From contig JAJGOT010000051.1 in assembly GCA_022457155.1 (NCBI GenBank), positions 1,567,501-1,631,500 on the forward strand: a stretch of DNA of 64,000 nt, written 5' to 3'. A program made the translations under genes and the position numbers. The DNA is from Cladopsammia gracilis. Its lineage: Eukaryota > Cnidaria > Anthozoa > Scleractinia > Dendrophylliidae. The stretch's first letter is position 1; each line of letters opens with the position of its first letter. Shown here piece after piece: positions 58,801 through 64,000 of this stretch. The notes under the pieces were generated by a model that was not told the DNA's origin, made no database searches, and worked only from the letters and a program-made list of their open reading frames with translations.

Positions 58801-61800
58801 GATTATATGTTTTCCGAATTTAAAATATTTTCTAACCCTAACCCTAACCCCCCCCCCCCCCCCGCGCTGTGGTTAGCCAGGTAGGCCTACCTTATGTGAC
58901 CCCCCTGAAAAATTACATGACCCCTTGCCAAAAAATATTAAATGGAACACTGTAAGACCTCATCCACAAGCTCAAAAGTTACAATCACCTTGTGCAGCAT
59001 AAAGGTTGGTTTTCACTAACGACGAAGTCGGAGTCGGCGTCGAAATCAGAAGCGCAAAGCGTTACGATCTCGTGAAAATCAAACCGACGGAATCAGAAGA
59101 AGATCACCGAGTCATAAGCGGAATCGGAAGAAAATGGAACCGTTCTGATTCTTCCGACTCCGATTCCGTCGAGCTTATGACTGATTTTCGATTTTCACTA
59201 GGTCGGAAGCGCTCTTACGACTACGACTACGACTCCGACTGCACCACAGAAAGTACTGCTCAATAGCTTTCATTTCAGTAGCCACACTTTGGAGTTTCGG
59301 CAACAGAATCAAAATTTTAAAACCACCTTATACAGCCTTATACACGGCATCAAAGGAAGGTGCTGCGCAATAGCTTTCATTTCAAGGTGACATTTTGGGG
59401 AATCATCTACAGACTCAATAGGCCATTTGCACGATGACGTCATATGACTACAACTACCAGAATCCTTCAGTTTTTTGTTTTGTAGTGCAATTAGGGCTAT
59501 TGTTATTTAAACCGCACTGGGATTACAAAATTTAAATAAGAAAGGAAAAACGAAATGAATTCTGGTAGTTGTAGTCAAATGACGTCATCGTGCAAATGGC
59601 CTATTATCAGCTCTGACAAGGGGATTGAGCAAACAGGCAGAAGCCTAGCGGTCGGGAGCGAGAAGTGGAGGCTGTTTCGCAGGCTGTTATTGTGAACGTA
59701 ACCTCACCTTGATATTTGGCAAGCCATTGAACTTTTCCATTTGATAATAAATGAACAAGATGACCACTCTTCCCTGTGAAGAAATACACAAGTTAGTACA
59801 CGCAGTTCTACCGACAGCAAAAGAAAGGAACTAAATCGTATGAAACGTAATCACATAGAGACATAAAATTATTATAACTGTTTCTTTGTTTTCCAAATTT
59901 CTTTAGATAATTACAATAGATCAGTTTTCGCTTGAGTTTCGTAAAACCAAAAGCAAAGCAAATACCCCATTTCCGAGTTGCCTTTAGACTCTTTTTCAAA
60001 GCGAGGCTTAGTGCAAAACCATTCTTAAGGCCGATTTAGACGGCACAACTTTGTCGCATGCGATTTTTTGTAGCGCGCGCTGATTGCGTCAGGCAAAAAT
60101 TGTATACAACTCACATCATATAACAACGTATGTGGCCGGGTTTTAAAACATCATATAACAATGTATGTCGTAGGGTTTTAAAACATGTTTTAAAATTCTA
60201 CAACTTTTTTCGTGTTGCATGCAACGGTAGTGAGCGAGTTGTAGGCTGATTTAGACGACGCGATTCATGTCGTATGTATGACGTGAGCAGGTTGCATTCG
60301 AAAGTTGTAGGTAAAAGTTGTGCCGTCTAAATCAGCCTTTATTAATATGAGGTTTGTTTCACATGCAAATAAATCTTATACCCATATGAATGGTTTTGCA
60401 CTTGACCTCGGTTTGAAAAAGAGGCTAAAGGCAACTCGGAAATGGGCTGTTGCCTTCGCTATTCTCAGACAATTTAATAAATCAATCAGAACTCAAAGCA
60501 AATACGGGGCAGTACGCAGCTCTTACAAGGTCTTCTCTGATTTGCTGAGAAAACAATAGAACAAACAACACAACGATGGCTAACAATAGACCCTAGACCT
60601 AAAAACAATAGAGCTGCATGATATACAGGTCCAATGAAATTAGAGGTTGTAAAGAGCTGCGTGGTATCTGGCAAATACCGGTAAGCGGCGCCAAGCGCGG
60701 GAAAAACGCTTGCTAGCGAGGTTCTGATTGGTTGAGAAAGTTGCGCGAGATTTGTTTTATCCAATCACAAAACGCAGCGCTGCAAAACCAAAGCAATCGC
60801 GAAATTACTTTCGACACCGCTCTACCTTCTTCTCGCCCAACATACCTTTGAAACTGTGGTTGTCCAATGTTATTTCCGCACTCAAAATAGAACACTACTT
60901 TGGAATTCTTCTCTGGACTGCACCCTTCAACTGGGGGTAGGCCAGAATATCTCAGTTGAAGTTTACCACCTGCAAAAGCAGTTGAAATTAGCCTAAATCA
61001 GTTATCCCGCACGTTTACTTAAACCGCGCACTTAAACCTTCAAGTCCCAAGAATGCCAGATATTAAAATTCAAGAAAAATCCCACATTTCATTTTGTAAA
61101 ATATTGAAAAACAATATCGTACCATGCGAAAGTACTGTCGAAGAGGTTTCATTTGAATGGTCACACCATAGGATTTTATTGACAGATTTAGAATTACATT
61201 ACATGCCTCGATGATTGACTCTGGGAAAGGATTAAGTAAATCACATGGGCACCTAATGGCGCATAAATCATTTCATAGCCTGGGCTAAAGTGCAACTATT
61301 TACCTATTATAGCGCGAAAGCGCGCGTGATATGAGATATCACGCAAGCTTGAGCCCTACAATAGTTTTATAATTCAACACATTGATAACAAAGCACAGTT
61401 TGAAGAAAAAATATCGAGGCCGATCCGTCAGTTTTGCATTCTCTTGTCAAAATGCGAAATTACCGCCATCGTTGGATATACGTCATGTAGGCGTATATAG
61501 ATAACTTTTTGACTATCCTCTTAACGGCCACCTCTCTACAACGGCCAGGTTTTCTTTGGTCCGACTGTACGGTATACAGTAAGCGAGCGTGATAAAGCTT
61601 TTTTCGTTCTCCTGATCAAAGGAGTCCCGAAACGTTTAAAGAAATGAGATATAAGGGCCTGCCTAAACTAGGAAAAATGTTTCCGAGTTCAGCCGCGAAA
61701 AACAAACCCATCAGTTTTGAAAGCAAATCTTGCTCTTCGGAAACAAGAAAATGTATTGAATTCAGTCAAAAACACTGTTGCTTCTCGGACGCAAACGTTG

Positions 61801-63700
61801 CTTCAAAAACAACTGTTTCCCAGTTTAGTCACATAGCAGAAACACAGCGTTCCCGCAACGACGTTTCCTAGTTTTGCCAGGCCCTTAGCCCCACCCATAT
61901 TAAATTCATCCATGATGACAGTTTACGAAAGATTTCTATGGCATATAAATTTGTTGTTTTCTAGTGTTATATCAGCAAATCCTCTGGTATCACGGCAATG
62001 GTCTACATAGCCTGCGAGCAAGCTTTCGGGCTCGGGGGTTGGGGGAGGGGAGACAGGGGAGGGAGACAGGGGAGGGGATGTAGCTCCTTCCCCCTCCCTC
62101 CTCCTTCCCCCGTCCCCCTACTTCCTCCCTCCCTTGATCCCGATAGCTTGCTCGCAGGGTATGGTCTACGAAGTGTGCTCTTACGGTCGGTTTGTTTGTA
62201 TCTAATTTCTTAGCAATACACGCAGGCTTGGTTTTCCACTTAGTGATTTTGCGTGTCCGCGTCCGGCCTTACTAAACGAGTGGAAATCGAGCTCGCTTTT
62301 AGAATTGCATACAAATCCCAAACTCACCGTTTACACTCATTCGCTGAGTAGACGTGACGCCAATTACGTTCACTTTGTCACTCCCTTTCCTGATCATACA
62401 CACTGAAGCTGTTGATGGACAACCTGAAAAAAACAAGTCAACGGAGTTCAAAGGCCTTCTCAAATGGAAATCTAAAAATACATAAAATGTGTTTAAAGGG
62501 GCTGTATCACAAATGTTTAGTTATCACTTTGTTGGCCAAAAGACAACTCTGTATCAAGAGCCTAAAAATAATGGTTCAGTTCCGTGAACAATAGCCCTTA
62601 TCGTAGATGAGTACGCCACGCCAACATATCAGCGGTTTCTCGCTTTCTTGACCCTATTGTCTCGTTTTGATGTTTACGAGAACCTCTGACGACGATGAGC
62701 GTAAACATCAAAACGAGACTATAGGGTCAAGAAAGCGATATGTTGGCGTGGCGTACTCATCTACGATAACGGCTATTGAGGCCCGGACAAGATTTTTTGG
62801 CGGTGTCACACGACACAATAGGCCATTTCCGAGTTGCCTTTAGCCTCTCTATCAAAGCGAGGCTAGGTGCGAAACCTTTCATATGAAAATGGATTCCATT
62901 CACATGCAAATAAAACTTATTTGCATGTGAATGAAAACTCATTTTCATATGAAAGGTTTCGCACCTAGCCTCGCTTTGATAGAGAGGCTAAAGGCAACTC
63001 GGAAATGGCCTATTTGTTGCGCGCAACGTCCCAGAAGTAGAACTCGATTCTGCAACTGTTGCGCGCAACTTTGTAAGACAAGTTGCCCCGTGTGTCCAGG
63101 CCTTTACTATATTAGTGTACTGTAACTGTAACCAAGTGTCTTTGACTGCGAATGACCAACATGGAAAAAAGACTGACTGTGGCTAAATTTTTCATATTCT
63201 TTCTCCGTGTCTTTGGAAAAATAATAAAATATGGCTGTAGTTTAAGAATTCACTCTGTATCTTCCTTTCGATGTTAACCCTTTCTCTCCCAGAGTCAATT
63301 ATGGGTATAATCGCGTTCGAAGAACGCAATCCTAATTTCGTGTTGGTTTCCCCGTGCCTTGCATGCAGAAAAATTTGAGATTTTTTGGTGTTCGGACTGC
63401 CGTTTGGCCACCCCTATTGATTTTTTTCAGGAGCTCAATTCCTCCGGAAATTCCTTCTAACGCATCTCCACAATCTCTGATTACTGCTAGTTTATGTAGT
63501 GTAGTTTTAACTTTTGACAACATTGGCCGAAAGTTAACGTGCATCCGACTGCATTATACTTTTCCCGTTAGTTACAACTTCACAGCGTCCGAAAGAGTAC
63601 GCAAGAGTACGCAAGACAAATGTGTCGAAAAACCAACAATAGTAAATGAAACCTGCCTTTTGGTCCATCACTTATGCCTCTGCATATGTTTATCCAGAAT
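46693..63700 (-). CDS. IGF2R: Cation-independent M6P receptor-like (IGF2R/LERP type) gene, 3' part
   Basis: Exons in transcript order are 63700-63657, 62423-62328, 60969-60846, 59773-59708, 57761-57672, 52485-52319, 51388-51282, 50376-50294, 48634-48491, 47420-47324 and 46797-46693. All phases agree across every junction, which is strong support. The product has most of one MRH domain (INICRGISD, CPSTASVC, VFYFECG, CSFIIKWKSSMAC). A complete last MRH domain follows (CVVKHPVTGAQIDF, INICGKL, INFQCSVGAG, CHHVFSWPTSIVC). Then come a stem with an NVT glycosylation site, a 22-residue transmembrane helix, a cytosolic YYKL motif and an acidic tail ending DDDDLLPF. Such receptors carry lysosomal enzymes from the Golgi; YxxL and DxxLL bind AP and GGA adaptors. 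The 5' exons lie beyond the window. An in-frame TAG ends the penultimate exon. The first listed intron needs a GC donor. Confidence 0.85.
46874..47098. mobile_element. MITE with CCATTTTACAGTTGT ends in the last intron of the receptor gene
   Basis: The left arm contains CCATTTTACAGTTGT and TTTGAGTGGAAGCGAGG. The right arm contains CCTCGCTTCCACTCAAA and ACAACTGTAAAATGG. Arms are about 60-80 bases. No coding content. Confidence 0.8.
47324..47420 (-). CDS. IGF2R: Cytosolic exon with YYKL motif, ending in an in-frame TAG
   Basis: After the acceptor TTTCCGCCAG the frame set by the transmembrane exon reads SDLARRTTKLDPEIGYYKLS and then SHYENESAQRI, followed by TAG. The TAG is the last codon before a donor GTAGGA. 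The YYKL segment fits a YxxPhi endocytosis signal. If the exon is spliced as predicted the protein would stop before the DxxLL tail; a CAG at this place would restore the usual arrangement. Confidence 0.7.
47766..48470. repeat. Tandem repeat, about 8 copies of an 86-bp unit
   Basis: The string GACAAGAAAACA(T/C)GCACG recurs at about 47800, 47888, 47974, 48059, 48150, 48235, 48320 and 48404. Each unit includes GAGAGGTGGCCGTTATGGGG. The array ends GGCCGTTAGTAGACGTTCTACTC. It lies in an intron of the receptor gene. A related single GGCCACCTCTCTACAACGGCC occurs inverted at 61528-61550. Confidence 0.85.
48491..48634 (-). CDS. IGF2R: Transmembrane exon of the M6P receptor-like gene
   Basis: The exon gives SQNVTDIPAVHKAHKSPAK, then a 22-residue hydrophobic helix (VGIAFGVIFAVILIVVFAV) and LHKPSR. 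The order lumenal stem, helix, basic residues marks a type I membrane protein. Confidence 0.85.
48640..50290. repeat. Intron with about 95-bp repeats R2, inverted orientation
   Basis: From about 49740 to 50215 there are five units with ATTCAAATGAAAGCTATTGAGCAG, CAGTGGTACTGTTTATTATGC and TGTACAAGGTGGTT. They are the reverse complement of the R2 repeats at 55930-56720 in the same gene. A simple (CTGTGGAT)3-type run is at 49850-49866. The part 48640-49740 shows no gene. Confidence 0.75.
50377..51281. other. Intron of the receptor gene, no further feature
   Basis: No repeats of note except a pyrimidine-rich block at 50540-50620 containing CACTTCGTGC and GAGTGGGGGGAGGAG at 50885. Short frames here lack coding character. 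Confidence 0.4.
51560..51596. repeat. (GTT)n microsatellite
   Basis: About twelve GTT units, one interrupted. It lies in a receptor intron. Confidence 0.85.
51718..51867. mobile_element. Palindromic MITE, 150 bp
   Basis: AACAATTATTGGATGAG at the left pairs with CTGAATCCAATAATTGTT at the right. The arms continue through GATAGCGATAATTATCAAGG and meet at GCCGAAGCCGAAGGCTGAGGC. It forms a nearly complete hairpin. Confidence 0.8.
52496..53540. other. Intron sequence, AT-rich, with degenerate repeats
   Basis: No gene. From 53110 to 54110 there are four or five degenerate copies of a segment containing GCGCGCTAATACAG, TTTTTACAGTTGCTAATACAG and CGTTTTCTCTTAAAATGAC. A MITE is inserted into one of them at 53547-53775. 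Confidence 0.5.
53547..53775. mobile_element. MITE, 229 bp, with TA target duplication
   Basis: Left arm GGGGACTTTAGATCGGACGA and right arm TCGTCCGATCTAAAGTCTCC pair, and the arms continue through (GTACTC)-type repeats for about 55 bases. TA flanks both sides (53545-53546, 53776-53777), as for mariner/Tc1-type elements. Confidence 0.8.
54412..54603. mobile_element. Palindromic MITE, about 190 bp
   Basis: Arms contain GTTGAGTTATATAAGCAC and TTTTTAAGAACACTCGAGAAG on the left, with the inverted strings on the right. The centre is near AGCACTCGCCTTTGGCTCGTGCT. Confidence 0.75.
54608..55700 (-). repeat. Dispersed repeat family R1, inverted copy 3
   Basis: Reads as the reverse complement of R1 copies 1 and 2. 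It starts at AGGCTAAGCCTAACAGCGAAGCTCTCTGAAC (only its ends are diagnostic: AGGCTAAGCC and GCTCTCTGAAC) and ends near CGTCATACGCGCCCGCGAGC. It lies in a receptor intron and has no coding capacity. Confidence 0.7.
55746..55866. repeat. (CACACC)n followed by (CA)n microsatellite
   Basis: Four to five CCCACA-type hexamers (55746-55778) lead into about 43 uninterrupted CA dinucleotides (55779-55864). The long frames in this stretch on either strand are repeat artefacts. Confidence 0.95.
55900..56720. repeat. R2 tandem repeats, about 8 copies of a 95-100-bp unit
   Basis: The unit contains TAGCTTTCATTTGAATGGTC, ACACTTCAGGATTGCATCCA, CAGACTCAAAAGTTAGAACC and TTGTACAGCATAATAAACAG. Copies start near 55905, 56065, 56165, 56275, 56380, 56480, 56600 and 56700 with growing divergence. 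More copies lie at 57820-57959, 58953-59010, 59255-59415 and 61110-61190. The family is inverted at 49740-50215. Confidence 0.85.
56905..57467. mobile_element. TIR element (563 bp) filled with CGATCGCTA/G repeats, TA duplication
   Basis: The ends are AAGCCCGGTTTCCATATGATCG and its inverted copy ending CCGGGCTT, flanked by TA on both sides (56903-56904, 57468-57469). The interior contains many tandem CGATCGCTA and CGATCGCTG units and further internal copies of the end motif TTTCCATATGATCGCTACG near 57009, 57278 and 57378. This suggests nested or repeatedly rearranged copies. No transposase. Confidence 0.85.
57965..58952 (+). mobile_element. hAT-like element (988 bp) with 5-bp target duplication, retaining a first exon
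   Basis: CAGTGTTCCATTTAA at the left and TTAAATGGAACACTG at the right form the TIR. TAAGA flanks both ends (57960-57964 and 58953-58957) and the insertion splits an R2 unit. Five-base duplications are known for the hAT5 group. An interior ATG at 58552 opens MKRTKQQSLFSVWQKRSKDG, followed by a donor-like GTAAGT at 58622, resembling the start of hAT/ZMYM-type transposases. The remainder of the transposase is absent. Confidence 0.75.
58832..58863. repeat. Telomere-like (CCCTAA)3 followed by a C tract
   Basis: CTAACCCTAACCCTAACCC is followed by about 13 more C. It matches the metazoan telomere unit and sits inside the hAT-like element near its right end. Confidence 0.85.
59010..59250. mobile_element. 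Probable MITE with GACTCCGA(C/T)-rich arms
   Basis: Left TTTTCACTAACGACGAAGTC and right GATTTTCACTAGGTCGGAAG share a motif. Inner sequences pair as inverted repeats (GAATCGGAAGAAAATGGAACC versus GATTCTTCCGACTCCGATTC-like). The boundaries are uncertain. Confidence 0.4.
59417..59605. mobile_element. Palindromic MITE with AATAGGCCATTTGCACG ends
   Basis: Left AATAGGCCATTTGCACGATG and right CATCGTGCAAATGGCCTATT pair. The arms continue over GACTACAACTACCAGAAT. It is inserted in an R2 unit. Confidence 0.88.
59965..60450. mobile_element. Old MITE of the CATTTCCGAGTTGCC type, with a second MITE nested inside
   Basis: Left arm CCCATTTCCGAGTTGCCTTT at about 59967 and right arm AAAGGCAACTCGGAAATGGG at 60427-60446. 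It is the same family as the near-perfect hairpin at 62818-63014. The nested element is 60028-60338. Confidence 0.8.
60028..60338. mobile_element. Nested MITE, 311 bp, TTA target duplication
   Basis: Ends are AGGCCGATTTAGACGGCACA on the left and GTGCCGTCTAAATCAGCCT on the right, flanked by TTA on each side (60025-60027, 60339-60341). A 3-bp TTA duplication is typical of PIF/Harbinger. The interior has two copies of AACATCATATAACAA(C/T)GTATGT, with internal CGTATG(T/G) strings. Confidence 0.85.
61090..61640. other. Receptor intron with one R2 unit and a transposon-end fragment
   Basis: 61110-61190 is a single R2 copy. 61525-61575 has AACGGCCACCTCTCTACAACGGCCAGG and ends TTGGTCCGACTGTACG (ends only are diagnostic: AACGGCCACC and GTCCGACTGTACG), resembling the GGCCGCTTAATAGAGG/GTCGGACTGTA modules at 9.9 kb. 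No gene. Confidence 0.45.
61641..62327. other. Receptor intron with a purine/pyrimidine mirror block
   Basis: At 62005-62160, GCCTGCGAGCAAGCT and AGCTTGCTCGCAGG-type ends enclose GGGGAGGGGAGACAGGGGAGG and CCCCCTCCCTCC runs, a small palindromic repeat. No gene. Confidence 0.5.
62590..62777. mobile_element. Palindromic MITE, 188 bp
   Basis: Left CTTATCGTAGATGAGTACGC and right GCGTACTCATCTACGATAAC pair. The arms continue through CCACGCCAACATATC and TTTGATGTTTACG to a short loop. The pairing is almost complete. Confidence 0.88.
62818..63014. mobile_element. Near-perfect palindromic MITE, 197 bp
   Basis: AATAGGCCATTTCCGAGTTG at the left and CAACTCGGAAATGGCCTATT at the right. The arms pair through TCGCACCTAGCCTCGCTTTG (inverted) and CATTCACATGCAAATAA to the centre. 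Very few mismatches indicate a young copy of the family at 59965-60450. Confidence 0.9.
63657..63700 (-). CDS. IGF2R: First receptor exon seen in the window (MRH start), GC donor
   Basis: After the acceptor TTACTTTTTAG the frame reads FWINICRGISDGPK and must end with one base of the next codon to join CPSTASVC in the following exon. That places the donor at AAAAG/GCAGGT, a GC-AG intron. Using the GT four bases later breaks the frame of the next exon. Confidence 0.65.
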
Positions 63701-63904
63701 CTAAAAAGTAAGACAGAAGACGAATTACCATATAAGCATTCGTCACAGTATTGAAGTCGCTCAATATTATATGACCCCACAAGCATCGGGCTTTAAAGTT
63801 TATTAAACCCTATCGTGTATAAATTTAAAGTTGTTATAGTGCATTGCAATACATTGCCTTCATTCCGTCGCTTTGAGTAGCAGAGGTTTGAGGGTGGATC
63901 GCAG

Positions 63905-63970
63905 CTGCTGATTTCCCTTTCGTAAACGGTCGATGCCATTATTAGCAAACGGTCGATGCCATCATTAGCA
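63905..63970. repeat. Short direct duplication
   Basis: AAACGGTCGATGCCAT occurs twice, 24 bases apart, with ATTAGC between copies. No function seen. Confidence 0.6.
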
Positions 63971-64000
63971 TTCATTAGTAACCAAGCCTTTTGTAATGGT

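Noticed and set aside
63793..63975. Possible further upstream receptor exon
   Set aside because: Contains two cysteines on the minus strand but no splice sites that fit the phase of the exon at 63700, and part of it is a short duplication.

Overview
The window looks like an anthozoan cnidarian chromosome, probably a stony coral. This is an inference from three things. There is an intron-rich animal gene of the cation-independent mannose-6-phosphate receptor (IGF2R/LERP) type. There are AT-rich Polinton/adintovirus-like fragments of the kind common in cnidarians. There is also a dense mix of MULE, DIRS, L2/CR1, Tx1/L1, Penelope, hAT and MITE copies. No marker gene fixes the species.

Layout. 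1-5.4 kb: one end of a Polinton-like element (element A). Its minus-strand genes are a small basic virion protein, an adenain-type protease with a stop, a phospholipase A2 protein with an N-terminal zinc ribbon, and an integrase start cut by an L2/CR1-like retrotransposon (811-2806). 5.4-12.9 kb: no genes, but foldback elements and MITEs. About 12.9-26.3 kb: a second, decayed Polinton (element B) with long terminal inverted repeats. Its plus strand carries a protein-primed DNA polymerase B, a zinc-binding protein resembling poxvirus late transcription factor VLTF3, and an acidic coiled-coil protein. Its minus strand carries a gene split by a 1.4 kb tandem array and an unidentified 202-aa protein. 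A 3'-truncated DIRS-type retroelement fills the space to the right TIR. 26.3-36.7 kb: repeat-rich DNA with a Tx1/L1-like LINE piece, a Penelope-like piece, two MITE families with GGGTAC ends and copies of one dispersed repeat family.

36.7-46.3 kb: a complete, apparently very young Mutator-like (MULE) transposon of 9.6 kb. Its two roughly 270-bp TIRs differ by one 9-bp unit and one substitution. It encodes an intact 10-exon, 1,088-residue transposase with a D-D-E core and a SWIM zinc finger. All introns are phase 2, and one pair of exons has been duplicated.

46.7-64 kb, minus strand: the 3' half of a host IGF2R/CI-MPR-like gene. Ten consecutive exons join in phase to give most of one MRH (M6P receptor homology) domain, a complete second MRH domain, a stem, a transmembrane helix and a YYKL-containing cytosolic segment. 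A further terminal exon encodes an acidic DxxLL sorting tail. An in-frame TAG sits exactly at the end of the exon before that tail. The introns hold many MITEs, tandem repeats, a 988-bp hAT-like element and a (CA)n tract.

Apart from the receptor gene and the MULE transposase, coding features are broken mobile-element genes.
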